A DNA stretch of 64,000 nucleotides from Paenibacillus sp. FSL W8-0186 (GCF_037969765.1 NZ_CP150207.1:2528001-2592000), one strand, 5' to 3'. Shown: positions 8,754 through 18,140, numbered from the stretch's first letter. The notes: generated by a model not told the origin, from the sequence alone. Program-made: numbers and translations.

Positions 8754-9761
8754 GTGGAAAAGAAAACTTCATTTCGCGCGTATCGCGTAAATCAGAATGA
8801 AGATGGCTTCTCCGCAGGCGTCGAAACGGTTCAGATTTCCGATTTGCTAGAGAGCGACGTTGAGGTTGAAGTGCACTACTCCAGCGTCAATTACAAGGAT
8901 GGCCTGGCCAGCAGCCCAAAGGGCAAGGTGGTCAGCAGCTATCCGCGAATTCTAGGCATCGATTTGGCCGGCAAGGTGACCGCTTCGTCCAGCCCGGATT
9001 TTCAGCCGGGAGATGAGGTGTTGAGCACAGGCTACGGCCTAGGAGTTTCTCATGACGGAGGATATGCCGAAATTGCCCGCGTTCCGGCAGAATGGCTCGT
9101 CAAGCTGCCCGAGGGACTAACCCTTAGGGAGAGCATGGCGCTGGGAACCGCAGGTTTTACCGCTGCCTTATCTGTGGATCGATTGATCCATAACGGGCTT
9201 CAGCCAAGCAGCGGCCCTGTTCTTGTTCGCGGGGCAACAGGCGGCGTTGGCAGTATTGCCGTGAGCATTCTGGGCAAGCTCGGCTTTGAGGTTGTTGCGG
9301 CGACCGGGAAGCCTGAGACGGAAGCCTCCTTGCTTAACTGGGGCGCGTCGTCCGTTATTTCACGGGAGGCGGCTGCAGCTGAGGTTAAAGGCGCGCTCGG
9401 CAAGACCCGCTGGGCGGCTGTCGTCGACCCCGTTGGAGGAGTGGGCCTAGGCGAGATTATGAAAACTGTTAAGTATGGCGGTTCGGTGGCGCTGTCTGGT
9501 TTGACGGGCGGCGGAACCTATGAGGCCTCGGTTTTTCCTTATATTTTGCGGGGCGTTAACTTGCTTGGCATCGATTCCGTGTACTGCCCGCAGGCGAAAC
9601 GGCTGGAATTATGGCAGAAGCTGGCGAGTGAATGGAAGCCAGAGCAACTGCTTCGGGAAGGTGTGACAACCTATAATCTGAACCAGGTGGAGGAAGCTTT
9701 AGCGACAGTACTGAACGGCAGGGCGATAGGCCGTCAAATCGTATCTTTGAAATCCGTCTAG
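8754..9761 (+). CDS. YhdH/AcuI-family zinc-free quinone or acrylyl-CoA reductase
   Basis: 335-residue medium-chain dehydrogenase/reductase of the YhdH (AcuI) branch, which reduces acrylyl-CoA or quinone-like enones with NADPH. Visible: YSSVNYKDGLA, RILGIDLAG, the nucleotide-binding RGATGGVGSIAVSILGKLG with GxGGxxG pattern, and AVVDPVGG. No zinc ligands are seen, as expected for the branch. GTG 8754 is chosen because a perfect AAGGAGG lies 7-13 bases upstream; the frame is open 17 codons further with no such signal. It lies 73 bp after the ferredoxin oxidoreductase gene and before a terminator, so it could share that transcript. Confidence 0.87.
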   Translation: MEKKTSFRAYRVNQNEDGFSAGVETVQISDLLESDVEVEVHYSSVNYKDGLASSPKGKVVSSYPRILGIDLAGKVTASSSPDFQPGDEVLSTGYGLGVSHDGGYAEIARVPAEWLVKLPEGLTLRESMALGTAGFTAALSVDRLIHNGLQPSSGPVLVRGATGGVGSIAVSILGKLGFEVVAATGKPETEASLLNWGASSVISREAAAAEVKGALGKTRWAAVVDPVGGVGLGEIMKTVKYGGSVALSGLTGGGTYEASVFPYILRGVNLLGIDSVYCPQAKRLELWQKLASEWKPEQLLREGVTTYNLNQVEEALATVLNGRAIGRQIVSLKSV

Positions 9762-9807
9762 CCATCGTGATTAAATGGATTCTCTGCGTCGGAGAGCCAG
9801 GGACGCA

Positions 9808-9846
9808 AGGGCAGCTGCTCAATTGAAGAGCAGCTGCCCTTTTTTA
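9808..9846 (+). terminator. Rho-independent terminator
   Basis: Perfect 13-bp stem AGGGCAGCTGCTC / GAGCAGCTGCCCT with a 7-base loop, followed by TTTTTT. It ends the oxidoreductase group. Confidence 0.92.
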
Positions 9847-9948
9847 ATACAGCTGATTCAATGTGATGGCTCGTATGAAACCGTCTAGGATGAGACAACC
9901 TAATCGTAATTCTAAAGCTGTTAAAGCGCATGGAAAGAAGGGGTTACG

Positions 9949-10482
9949 ATGAAAAGGCGGAAGGCCGGCCTATATGTCGTTATGCTCATTCTGGGGACGG
10001 CGGTTGTAATGGCGGGATGCCGGAGCGGCTCGAACCGCATTGCCAAAGAAGAGCTCGACCGCGTGCAGATGAGAACGTACCAGAAGGGAAACCAGAGACA
10101 AGCCACACAGGGAAAAACGTTAAACAAAGCGCTGCTTCATCATTTAATCAGCGAGAGCGCCAAACACGGAATTAGGCTGACCAGAGAAACCTACGCCGAA
10201 ACGCTGGACGGTACGATCACCTACAATTACTTAATTGATAGTGACCCTCGCCATTTCGTGATCGTGTATGTTTATCCGTCCGAGGAGAAGCGGATCCGGG
10301 AAATGGCTGAAATCTATGGCACCGGAGAGATTCGTTCAAAAGCGGCCAATCAGCCAGCAGTCATTGCCACACGCGGCAAAACCGCATTCGTATATGCATC
10401 AAACGGGATGCCTGATCACAAATATACCGAAAATATGCGGGCCGTGTTCGACGAGTTGCTGAACCGGATAGCTAATCCTTAA
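9949..10482 (+). CDS. Putative lipoprotein of unknown function
   Basis: 177 residues with a lipoprotein signal: KRRK, a hydrophobic stretch, then the lipobox VMAGC (Cys 24). The mature part has a basic N terminus and an alpha/beta region with YNYLIDSDPRHFVIVYVYPSEE and ends in a helix. The general look (lipobox, about 180 residues, basic linker) recalls YhcN/YlaJ-type sporulation lipoproteins, but I cannot make that assignment. It has its own ribosome binding site (AAGAAGGGG) and lies alone, convergent with moaB with only 8 bp between the stops. Confidence 0.75.
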   Translation: MKRRKAGLYVVMLILGTAVVMAGCRSGSNRIAKEELDRVQMRTYQKGNQRQATQGKTLNKALLHHLISESAKHGIRLTRETYAETLDGTITYNYLIDSDPRHFVIVYVYPSEEKRIREMAEIYGTGEIRSKAANQPAVIATRGKTAFVYASNGMPDHKYTENMRAVFDELLNRIANP

Positions 10483-10490
10483 CGCGGGTT

Positions 10491-11003
10491 TTATTTCTTA
10501 TTGATTTCGCGCATGACATGTCGAAGCTCGGGCATGATGATTCGCTCCATGGCAAGCTTGACGGCAGCCTGAGAGCCGGGCATGGAGAAGACGGCCATAT
10601 TGCTGATCGTGCCGGCAATCGCGCGGCTTAGTATAGCTGCCGAGCCGATATCCTCCGTAAAGCTTAAGTAACGGAAAATTTCACCGAACCCGGGCATTTC
10701 TTTATTCAGCAGGCTGCGTACCGCTTCATATGTGGTATCCCGGGGCGATATTCCCGTGCCTCCGCTAAGCAGGACCGCTTCGATGCTGCGGTCGGAAGCC
10801 GCTTCACGGAGGAGCTGGCGAATCTGGTCGTATTCGTCTTTGATAATCACGTACTTCACGACCTTGCAGCCGCCGGCTTCCAATAGCTGCCGTATCAATT
10901 TCCCGCTGGTGTCATTTTCAGTAGTCCGGGTATCGGACACGGTCACAATCATGCAGGAAACTTGCTGGGGCGCTTCCTGACGGTGTTGTTCTACGGATTT
11001 CAT
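10491..11003 (-). CDS. moaB: Molybdenum cofactor biosynthesis protein MoaB
   Basis: MoaB/MogA-family protein that adenylates molybdopterin before metal insertion. 170 residues; the family signature LLSGGTGISPRDTTYEA, SFTEDIGSAAILSRA and VFSMPGSQAAVKLAMERII are all visible. The start is taken at the ATG with complement at 11001-11003, preceded by GAAAGGAAACG; the frame is open 15 codons further upstream without a ribosome binding site. It is divergent from the CobW-type gene. No other molybdenum cofactor genes are seen in the window. Confidence 0.92.
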   Translation of the reverse strand: MKSVEQHRQEAPQQVSCMIVTVSDTRTTENDTSGKLIRQLLEAGGCKVVKYVIIKDEYDQIRQLLREAASDRSIEAVLLSGGTGISPRDTTYEAVRSLLNKEMPGFGEIFRYLSFTEDIGSAAILSRAIAGTISNMAVFSMPGSQAAVKLAMERIIMPELRHVMREINKK

Positions 11004-11163
11004 GTTATCGTTTCCTTTCGGGTCTGAAATGGTTGAAGGATAATTCAATAACCTATTTTAACATATTTACCCGGAACTATTCGGCGAATCACAGGTTGCA
11101 TCCCAAGATGGCTTGGTGTAAACTCGCTCTCATGGAATGTGAAATTCATATGGGGGTTAGGAG

Positions 11164-12204
11164 ATGTCACAAGCGAATTTGAATCAAGCCACGCCGGTTT
11201 ACATATTGTCCGGGTTTCTCGGGAGCGGGAAAACGACGCTGCTGCAGCGGATGCTGTCATACTGGAAGGAGCAAGGCTTAAAACCGGCAATTATCATGAA
11301 CGAAATTGGCGATATCAATTTGGATGGTTTGATTGTCGGAGATGAGGTGCCGATGGCGGAGATGCTTGGCGGATGCATCTGCTGTACGGTTCGGGGAGAC
11401 CTCAGCGTGCAAATGTTCGAGCTCATTCGGGATGAGCGGCCGGATGTCATCGTGATCGAGGCTACAGGAGCAGCTAATCCGCTCGAAATATTGGACGCCG
11501 TAACCGAAGTTTCCTTAACAGCCAAAATCGATATCAAGCCGATGATGACGGTCGTGGATTCGGCCCATTTCCTGGAGCTGCATGCGGCGCAGAAAGGAAA
11601 GACCTATCGGCTGATGATGGAGCAGATTCGCTGCGGTTCCGTTCTGATCGTCAACAAAATCGACAGATTGCAGAGCGGGCAATTGCAGGAAATCGAGGAT
11701 TTGCTGCGGCGGTTGAATCCATATGCGGAGCTTCTGCCCGCCGTTAAATGCGGTGTGAATATCGAACACCTTATGACATTGTATGATGATCTGCAAGGAA
11801 TCCATGATCGCGAACATAAAGAACATGCGTCATCCTGCAGTCACGGCGGCGATTGTCAGTGCGGAGAGCATGCTGACAGCAGCATTCATGGACATGGGGT
11901 AGCTCATGGGCATCTGCATCATACTCATGAACACGTCACCGTATACAGCCATTATTTTCAAGGGCCTGTTAACAGCGAGCGATTCGAGAGCTTCATCGCC
12001 GAGCTTCCCCGGGAGGTCTACCGGGCCAAAGGCGTGTTGAGCTTCTCCGACACGTCCAGCCGTTTTTTGTTCCAATATGCTTACCGTGAACCGGATTATT
12101 TGAAAATAACGCCTCAAGGCAATGTGCCGGATGTCGTCGTGTTCATTGGTGAGCATTTCGATAAAAACAAGCTGGCAGACCAGCTTCGCGAGCTGGAGGC
12201 ATGA
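11164..12204 (+). CDS. CobW/YjiA-type G3E GTPase, metallochaperone
   Basis: 346-residue P-loop GTPase of the COG0523 family, which delivers metal (often zinc) to client proteins. Walker A is GFLGSGKTT at residues 17-25, the metal-binding GGCICC motif has Cys 71, 73 and 74, and NKID gives guanine specificity. A His/Cys-rich insert at about residues 215-255 (CSHGGDCQCGEH, HGHGVAHGHLHHTHEH) is likely a metal-storage or sensing segment. A CobW C-terminal domain follows. The start ATG is preceded by GGGGGTTAGGAG. I saw no convincing Zur box upstream. The next gene encodes an 18-cysteine protein, so both may handle thiophilic metal. Confidence 0.88.
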   Translation: MSQANLNQATPVYILSGFLGSGKTTLLQRMLSYWKEQGLKPAIIMNEIGDINLDGLIVGDEVPMAEMLGGCICCTVRGDLSVQMFELIRDERPDVIVIEATGAANPLEILDAVTEVSLTAKIDIKPMMTVVDSAHFLELHAAQKGKTYRLMMEQIRCGSVLIVNKIDRLQSGQLQEIEDLLRRLNPYAELLPAVKCGVNIEHLMTLYDDLQGIHDREHKEHASSCSHGGDCQCGEHADSSIHGHGVAHGHLHHTHEHVTVYSHYFQGPVNSERFESFIAELPREVYRAKGVLSFSDTSSRFLFQYAYREPDYLKITPQGNVPDVVVFIGEHFDKNKLADQLRELEA

Positions 12205-12325
12205 TCTCTCTGAGTCCAGCCAATATTTAGCAGATCGTCCTGCTTCGTTTCATTTCACCGTCTTCCTGGTTAGTGTAATAAAGAGTTTGTTCGCGGATAC
12301 TACATCTTCAGGAGGGAATAGGACT

Positions 12326-12661
12326 ATGATTCAGGAAAAATACAGGGAATGCATCCAAGCTTGCCTAGAGTGCATGAATGCATGCAATTACTGCTATGTC
12401 TCCAGCTTGAAGGAATACGATTTGGCGATGCTGCGGGAATGTATACGACTTGACCGGGAATGTGCGGAGATCTGTTCTTTTGTTGCAGAAGCGCTATCGC
12501 GCAGCACGCCTTTTGCAAAAGAGCTCTGTGAACTGTGCGCGAAAGCCTGCGATGCTTGCGCAGAGGAATGCGGAAAGCACGAACATCATCATTGCAAGCA
12601 ATGCGAGCAGTCATGCCGCAGGTGTGCGGAAATTTGCCGCGGTATGATTACGGCAGCCTAA
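12326..12661 (+). CDS. Cys-rich four-helix-bundle copper-binding protein (Csp-like, DUF326)
   Basis: 111 residues with 18 cysteines spaced mostly CxxC and CxxxC along amphipathic helices (Cys 9, 13, 16, 20, 23, 39, 46, 50, 68, 71, 75, 78, 82, 90, 93, 97, 100, 104), plus a HEHHH stretch. This is the pattern of cytosolic copper storage proteins (Csp3 type), whose four-helix bundle is lined with Cys that hold Cu(I). No signal peptide, so cytosolic. ATG 12326 is chosen for its strong GGAGGGAATAGG site; the longer open frame upstream has no support. Actual metal is an inference from the family. Confidence 0.85.
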   Translation: MIQEKYRECIQACLECMNACNYCYVSSLKEYDLAMLRECIRLDRECAEICSFVAEALSRSTPFAKELCELCAKACDACAEECGKHEHHHCKQCEQSCRRCAEICRGMITAA

Positions 12662-12767
12662 AGCTGGGGATAAGGCGGGAGTCCGTTCGGTTTATCGGTG
12701 GATTTTTCCTGTAACGTTGAAACCTTCCGGACCCCCTTTGCGTCAGAGAGGGCAGAGGTGATGACTA

Positions 12768-13670
12768 ATGATGAATCCAAAATTGAAGCTGACAGCTGCG
12801 CTCCTGTTGTCCGGCTCGCTGCTCCTGGCCTCCTCGGCAGCTGCCTTCCAGGACGTCGAGGGAAGGGACACGGCAATTACGAAGTCTCTGCATGAAAGGG
12901 GCATTATCCATGGCATGACCAAGGAGAAATTCGCGCCGAAAAGCCAGCTTACCGGGGCGCAGGGTGTGCGAATGATCGTGCAGGCGCTGGATTTGAAGGG
13001 CAAAAGCAAAGCCAGCCCTGGCGTAAAAGGCGGTGCGGCGTTCTGGTATTCCGAGTCGCTGCAGATTGCCAAAGACAACGGCATTCAATTGCCCGCGAAT
13101 TTCAAGCCGAATGAGAAGCTGAGCCGCGAAGCTTTTGCCAATATGCTCATGCAGGGCATAGCTGCGACCGGCAATTATCCGGTAATTATGATGTATGTGA
13201 ACATCGCCGATTCGGATCAGGTAAATCCGGATTACATGAGCAACATCCAAACGCTGCTGCTGACGAAAATTGCGTCGCTGGATGACGACGGAAAATTCCA
13301 TCCCAAAACGCCGATTACCCGAATTGAAGCCGCCCGCCTTGTATACCAAGCCGCTGAGTTTGTTCAGCAGCATAAAGACAACGTTATTCCGGACAAAGAC
13401 GACGACCAGCAGTTGAACCAGGTTTCTTATCAAACCGAGAAGGTGAATGACCAGGTGAATAAAGTCGTCCTAACCCGGGCGAATCAGCCTCATCCGGGCT
13501 ATGGCATTGCCGTAGCCAAAATTGAGTTCAAGGCTAAGACCGCGGTTGTATATTACGAGCTGTTATCGCCAGACCCTGGCAAGTTCTACCCGCAGGTCAT
13601 TACGGATTCCAAGACGGAAACGTATGTATCCAGCCAATATGAAGTGGTTATTAAACCGCTGAAAAAATAA
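12768..13670 (+). CDS. Secreted S-layer-homology protein with PrcB-like C-terminal domain
   Basis: 300 residues. A signal peptide (KLKLTAALLLSGSLLLASSAAA) ends near residue 26. Three degenerate SLH modules follow to about residue 205 (FQDVEG...ITKSLHERGIIHG, the YSESLQIAKDNGI block and PDYMSNIQTLLLTKIASLDDDGKFHPKTPITRIEAARL). These modules normally bind pyruvylated wall polymer. The last 80 residues (RANQPHPGYGIAVAKIEF, VVYYELLSPDPGKFYPQVIT) fit a PrcB_C-type protease-complex domain. The start follows AGAGGTGATGACTA. It has its own terminator and no evident operon partner. It is likely wall-associated; its role is unknown. Confidence 0.82.
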   Translation: MMNPKLKLTAALLLSGSLLLASSAAAFQDVEGRDTAITKSLHERGIIHGMTKEKFAPKSQLTGAQGVRMIVQALDLKGKSKASPGVKGGAAFWYSESLQIAKDNGIQLPANFKPNEKLSREAFANMLMQGIAATGNYPVIMMYVNIADSDQVNPDYMSNIQTLLLTKIASLDDDGKFHPKTPITRIEAARLVYQAAEFVQQHKDNVIPDKDDDQQLNQVSYQTEKVNDQVNKVVLTRANQPHPGYGIAVAKIEFKAKTAVVYYELLSPDPGKFYPQVITDSKTETYVSSQYEVVIKPLKK

Positions 13671-13671
13671 A

Positions 13672-13726
13672 AACAAGGGGCAGCCCTAAGCCATTTTTGA
13701 TGGCTCCGGGCTGCCCTTGTTTTTAG
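13672..13726. terminator. Long hairpin terminator after the SLH gene
   Basis: Stem AACAAGGGGCAGCCC with GGGCTGCCCTTGTT (one bulged base) enclosing an inner AGCCAT/ATGGCT stem, followed by TTTTTAG on the plus strand; the minus strand also ends in T-rich sequence. Confidence 0.85.
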
Positions 13727-14178
13727 AATTATTGATTCGGAGATAGCGCAACACGTATAGATGTAACAGGGATGTAACATGGATCAAAACCTATCGGACC
13801 TGAGGAAGTCTCGATTACCGTATCGCGGTGGCGCTAACGAACCTAAGAGGCGCTAACTGGCTCGAATCAAACATTCTGAAATTGTAACGAACCCTTGTAT
13901 CCTTATTGGCCTCATAACCACGCAAAGATAACGCATTTGAGTCAAATAGCGGTATATAGATTCGTTACAACCGGTACTATGCCGAAAATGAGGGATTAGC
14001 GTGCTCAAGATTCGTTAGGCGAAGCCGCCTTCTATTGATGCAGATCCCAGTGTGTTTACCGGCAGGTTAGGGCAGGTAGATCAGGTCAGTTTTACTCAGC
14101 TTAAGCCAAATTGGTTCATCTCAGGATAGTTCAGGACTAGTAAGTTCATACCATGTTAATTCTGGCCAGGCTAGTAGT
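13727..14178. other. 450-bp gene-free spacer with repeated short words
   Basis: No credible ORF. The first 280 bases contain words such as GCGCTAACGAACC, GGCGCTAAC, TTGTAACGAACCC, GATTCGTTAC and GATTCGTTAG, a GCTAAC/GTTACG vocabulary that looks like a modular intergenic repeat. Bases 14060-14180 carry a run of loose CAGG-N(0-2)-TAG words (CAGGTTAG, CAGGTAG, CAGGTCAG, CAGGATAG, CAGGACTAG, CAGGCTAG). I can assign no function. Confidence 0.4.
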
Positions 14179-16263
14179 TTAGCTCGGGTTAACCGCTGCC
14201 CGCGTAGCCGCCGCACCTGCGTGCTGTGGAAGCGGCTCTGATGTCGCTTCTTCCGCTGCGCCCAGCTGCAGGCGATACATTTGATAGTATCTCCCGCCTA
14301 GGGCGAGCAGCTCTTCATGGGTACCCCGTTCCACGATTTCGCCTCGATGCAGCACGAGAATTTGGTCGGCGCTGCGGATCGTCGATAGGCGGTGGGCGAT
14401 GATGAATGTCGTACGGCCGCGCTTAAGCACTTCTAACGCGGACTGGATCAGCGCCTCTGTCTCGGTATCGATATTGGCCGTCGCTTCATCCAGAATCAGG
14501 ATCGCTGGATCGAAGGCCAATGCTCTGGCAAAGGAAATCAGCTGCCGCTCTCCGGCGGATAGTGTGCTTCCTTTCTCCACTACGGGCTCATCGATGCCTT
14601 TAGGCAGATGCTGCAGAATACGCGTTGCGCCTACATCGGCCAAAGCCTTTTCAACGCTAGCCCGGCTGATCCGCTCGTCACCGAGGCTTACATTCGAAGC
14701 GATCGTACCCGTAAATAAGTACGGGTCCTGCAGGACGATGCCCATATGCTGGCGAATCCATTGCTTCGGCAGTTCGGTGACATTCTGGCCGTCAATCGTA
14801 ATCGTTCCCTTCTGAGGATCATAGAAACGGAATAGCAAATTGATGATCGAGCTTTTGCCTGAGCCGGTATGCCCTACCAAGGCGACGGTCTGCCCTTGCT
14901 TTGCCTCAAAATTAATATTTTTGAGCACGTAATCCTTCTTGTAGGCGAAGGAGACGTTTTTGAACTCGACATTCCCTTTGTAGCGCGGCATTCCGCCGTC
15001 AGTGACAGGCTCGCCAGGCTCATCCATCAGCTTGAATACGCGGCCGGCGGACACCATGGATGAGTCCAGCGCCGCAAGCTGATTGACCATGCCGGTAATC
15101 GGCTGAAATAACCGGCCGAGCACATCCACGAAGGCGTACAGCACACCAAGGGAAATAATTCCTGCTCCGGTCAATTGAGCCGAGCCGAAATACCATAGGA
15201 CGATCGCAAACGACAAGCTGCGGATGACGTTGACGAGATTATGCGAGGTCAAGGCATTCAGGTTGAGCATCTTGTTTTGGTGCTTCATGTAATCGTTGTT
15301 CAGGTTTTCGAATTCTTCCTTGGTTTGCTCTTCGCGCCGGAATATCCGGATGATCGACATGCCTTGAATCGATTCGTTGATTATTGCGTTGATTTCGCTC
15401 AGCCGCGAACGGATGATGGTGTTGTATTTGGTAGCAAATTTTCGGTAGAGCACAACCCAAATCCAAATGACCGGCACGACGAAAAGGCATATGAGTCCCA
15501 GCCTGACATCGAGCAGGAACAGGGCTACGTACACCCCCAGCATGTTTATCACGCCCGAGAAGAAATTGGAGAGAACGGCGATAAACAAATCTTTGACCGC
15601 CTCGGTATCGTTCGTTACCCGAGAAACGACCTTGCCAGCCGGCAGGTTGTCAAAGTAGTTGACTGGCAGGCGCTGAATATGGCTATATACATCAACGCGT
15701 AGCTTCTGAATGACCTTGTTTGCGGAAGATTGCAGCCAGTAGGTTTTGCCGAACTCCATGACGATGCCGACCGCCAGAAAGGCGAAATACCAGCCGACCA
15801 ATGTCAGAATGCCGGGAACTTCCGGTTGATAGAATGCGAATAATTCCGTTTTTGTCAGCTTGACTGCCGGATACTCGGATTTGTTCCCGTTATAATCAAT
15901 GGTCAGCATGCCATCCTGAAAACGGCGGTCCCCGCTTGGGTTTGCCACAGGCTCGTCAATGAAGACGAAGATCTTGCCCGTCTGCAGAATACGAACCTCC
16001 TGGCCTTTGGCTTCTTCAGCGGCAAAGCGGTCTCCGCGCTTGAAGTAACGTCCATCATAAGAAACAGTTTCTTTGCCGGGCCCGGATGTCTCGTAAAAAG
16101 GCCGCTCGATCGCCAGCATGTGATCATCGATCATCGAGCGGGCGATGAAGGGGCCGGCCAGATCGGCGGCAACGCCGATCGCCAGCATGACCAGGGCAAG
16201 GATAAATGTATTTTTTGCCGTCAAGGCGTATTTAAACAATGCTTTACCTGTATGTGTATGCAT
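14179..16263 (-). CDS. bmrD: Heterodimeric multidrug ABC exporter, BmrD-like subunit
   Basis: 694-residue half-transporter with an N-terminal six-helix membrane domain and a C-terminal ATPase. A loop of about 100 residues (about 45-145) between the first two helices matches the extra domain known for BmrD (YheH). The ATPase has Walker A GHTGSGKSS, Walker B ILILDEATANID with the catalytic Glu, and an altered signature LSAGERQ. Its partner encoded 5 bp upstream has the reciprocal defects. In such heterodimers one ATP site is catalytic and one degenerate, and the pair expels drugs. It is the second gene of a minus-strand operon under a leader/attenuator region. Drug specificity is not deducible. 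Confidence 0.88.
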   Translation of the reverse strand: MHTHTGKALFKYALTAKNTFILALVMLAIGVAADLAGPFIARSMIDDHMLAIERPFYETSGPGKETVSYDGRYFKRGDRFAAEEAKGQEVRILQTGKIFVFIDEPVANPSGDRRFQDGMLTIDYNGNKSEYPAVKLTKTELFAFYQPEVPGILTLVGWYFAFLAVGIVMEFGKTYWLQSSANKVIQKLRVDVYSHIQRLPVNYFDNLPAGKVVSRVTNDTEAVKDLFIAVLSNFFSGVINMLGVYVALFLLDVRLGLICLFVVPVIWIWVVLYRKFATKYNTIIRSRLSEINAIINESIQGMSIIRIFRREEQTKEEFENLNNDYMKHQNKMLNLNALTSHNLVNVIRSLSFAIVLWYFGSAQLTGAGIISLGVLYAFVDVLGRLFQPITGMVNQLAALDSSMVSAGRVFKLMDEPGEPVTDGGMPRYKGNVEFKNVSFAYKKDYVLKNINFEAKQGQTVALVGHTGSGKSSIINLLFRFYDPQKGTITIDGQNVTELPKQWIRQHMGIVLQDPYLFTGTIASNVSLGDERISRASVEKALADVGATRILQHLPKGIDEPVVEKGSTLSAGERQLISFARALAFDPAILILDEATANIDTETEALIQSALEVLKRGRTTFIIAHRLSTIRSADQILVLHRGEIVERGTHEELLALGGRYYQMYRLQLGAAEEATSEPLPQHAGAAATRAAVNPS

Positions 16264-16268
16264 GAGGA

Positions 16269-18023
16269 TTAGGACACCTCCCCGTCAAGGTTGGATTCAA
16301 CCTGTTGACGCTCATATTGTTCGCGGTACCAGCCATTCGCCTGAAGCAGCTCCTGGTGTGTACCTTGCTCGATAATGCGTCCCTTCTCCAGCACGACGAT
16401 CCAATCGGCATGCTCCACCGCGGATAGCCGGTGAGTGGAGATGAGCGTGGTTTTGCCAGCACGCTTGCTTCGGATATTGTCGACGATTCGGGCTTCCGTA
16501 CGGGCGTCAACGGCCGAAAGCGCATCATCGAGAATTAGGATTTCCGGATTGGCGATAAATGCTCTTGCCAGCGATACCCTCTGCTTCTGTCCTCCGGAGA
16601 GGGCCACGCCTTTCTCGCCAACCAGCGTATCCAGCCCGTCGGACAAGGTTCCCAGATCCTGATCGAACGCAGCGGTACGAATCGCTTCCATAATCTTGTC
16701 ATCCGAAGCGTCCTTGAGGCCAAATTGAATGTTCTGCCTAACACTCTTTGAGAACAGAATCTGTTCCTGCGGGACGTAACCGACCCAGCCATGGAGTTGA
16801 GAAAGCGCGATATTTTGAAGCGGAATGCCGGAAATAGTCAGTTCGCCGGTTCCTAACGGATATTCGTGAAGCAGCTGCTTCAGCAGCGTAGATTTGCCGC
16901 TGCCGGTACGCCCGACGACGCCAAGCGTCTCGCCGCGGTGAATCTTCAGATGAATGCTGTCGAGGTTAACCTGCGCCGAAGTCGGGTATTGAAAAGTGAC
17001 ATTATTAAACTCAATGGTATCGGGATGATCGACATGGACCGGATCGGCTGCGTCCTCGACGTCGGGCTTGACGTTCAGCGTCTCGTTCACCCGGTCGAGG
17101 GAGGCGCCGCCGCGCTGCATGATATTGATCAATTCGCCGATGGCAAACATCGGCCAGATCATCATACCGAGATACATATTAAATGATACGAGGTCGCCTA
17201 AGGTCAGCTCGTTATGAAACACGAGGTATATGCCATAGGTCAGGCCGATGGCGTAGCTGAGCCCAACGCAGAGCCGTATCGTTGGCTCGAAATAGGCATC
17301 GACCCGTGCGACGGCCAGATTTTTGCGGTACACGTCGTCGGTAACGTCCTGGAACCGCTTCTCATCAAGCCGCTCCTGTACATAGGCGCGTATGACGCGC
17401 ACACCGGCGACCGATTCCAGCACCTGGTCATTCATATCGCCAAACGCATCCTGAGCCAGCGTATAGCGCTGGTGGATGATGCGGCCGTAAATCATCATGG
17501 CCAGAGCGATGAAAGGGAGCGGAATGACCGCGGCCAGCGTCAGCTTCCAGCTGATGAGCGTGCCCATAGCGATAAAGATGACGGACAAGTAAGCCGTCGA
17601 GTCGGTTAAGGTCAGCATGCCGAAGCCGGCCGTCTGGGCAACGGATCTCAAATCGTTCGTTGCTCTTGCCATGAGGTCCCCGGTACGGCTCCGTTCAAAG
17701 AACGGCGGCGTCATCCTCAGCAAATGGTTCATAAACCGCGTGCGCAGCAGCCTTTCAATCAGATTGGAACCGCCGAACAGCTTGTGCATCCATATGTAAG
17801 TCATGTAGTAAATGACGATGAGCACGCCGACAATCAGCAGAATATATTGCGTTAGCGACTTCCAGCTAATGGATCCGTTAACGATGTCGTCGATTGCTGC
17901 ACCCAGCAGCCGGGGCGGAAGCAGCTCGATAATCCCGGCGACAATCAGCAGGATCAATCCGATCGTGTATCGCCTTTTTTCTCGCCGGAAGAACCAGCCT
18001 AGCTTTTGAAGAACGGAAAACAT
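16269..18023 (-). CDS. bmrC: Heterodimeric multidrug ABC exporter, BmrC-like subunit
   Basis: 584-residue half-transporter (BmrC/YheI is of like size): six membrane helices, then an ATPase with Walker A GRTGSGKST, a canonical LSGGQKQ signature and Walker B ILILDDALSAVD. Asp replaces the catalytic Glu, so this subunit contributes the degenerate ATP site. The canonical signature here completes the working site with the Glu of the partner. ATG 18023 has an ideal AGGAGGAAACC site. The gene follows an attenuator hairpin and a 39-codon leader ORF on the same strand. In Bacillus subtilis bmrCD is induced by ribosome-targeting antibiotics through its leader gene bmrB; the parallel here is inferred. 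Confidence 0.88.
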   Translation of the reverse strand: MFSVLQKLGWFFRREKRRYTIGLILLIVAGIIELLPPRLLGAAIDDIVNGSISWKSLTQYILLIVGVLIVIYYMTYIWMHKLFGGSNLIERLLRTRFMNHLLRMTPPFFERSRTGDLMARATNDLRSVAQTAGFGMLTLTDSTAYLSVIFIAMGTLISWKLTLAAVIPLPFIALAMMIYGRIIHQRYTLAQDAFGDMNDQVLESVAGVRVIRAYVQERLDEKRFQDVTDDVYRKNLAVARVDAYFEPTIRLCVGLSYAIGLTYGIYLVFHNELTLGDLVSFNMYLGMMIWPMFAIGELINIMQRGGASLDRVNETLNVKPDVEDAADPVHVDHPDTIEFNNVTFQYPTSAQVNLDSIHLKIHRGETLGVVGRTGSGKSTLLKQLLHEYPLGTGELTISGIPLQNIALSQLHGWVGYVPQEQILFSKSVRQNIQFGLKDASDDKIMEAIRTAAFDQDLGTLSDGLDTLVGEKGVALSGGQKQRVSLARAFIANPEILILDDALSAVDARTEARIVDNIRSKRAGKTTLISTHRLSAVEHADWIVVLEKGRIIEQGTHQELLQANGWYREQYERQQVESNLDGEVS

Positions 18024-18104
18024 GAAGGTTTCCTCCTATTCTTTAAATCATGAATTTTTAAGTCATTCTTGAGGCAGCCCCTACAGGCGACTCTATTGGA
18101 AACC

Positions 18105-18140
18105 GCAAAAAAGGCATATCGTCCGTAAACGATATGCCTT
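18105..18140 (-). terminator. Attenuator terminator in the exporter leader
   Basis: Read on the minus strand: AAGGCATATCGT, loop TTACGG, ACGATATGCCTT, then TTTTGC. The 12-bp perfect stem plus U tract lies between the leader ORF and bmrC and faces into the operon, so it would stop transcription before the exporter genes unless disrupted. Confidence 0.85.
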
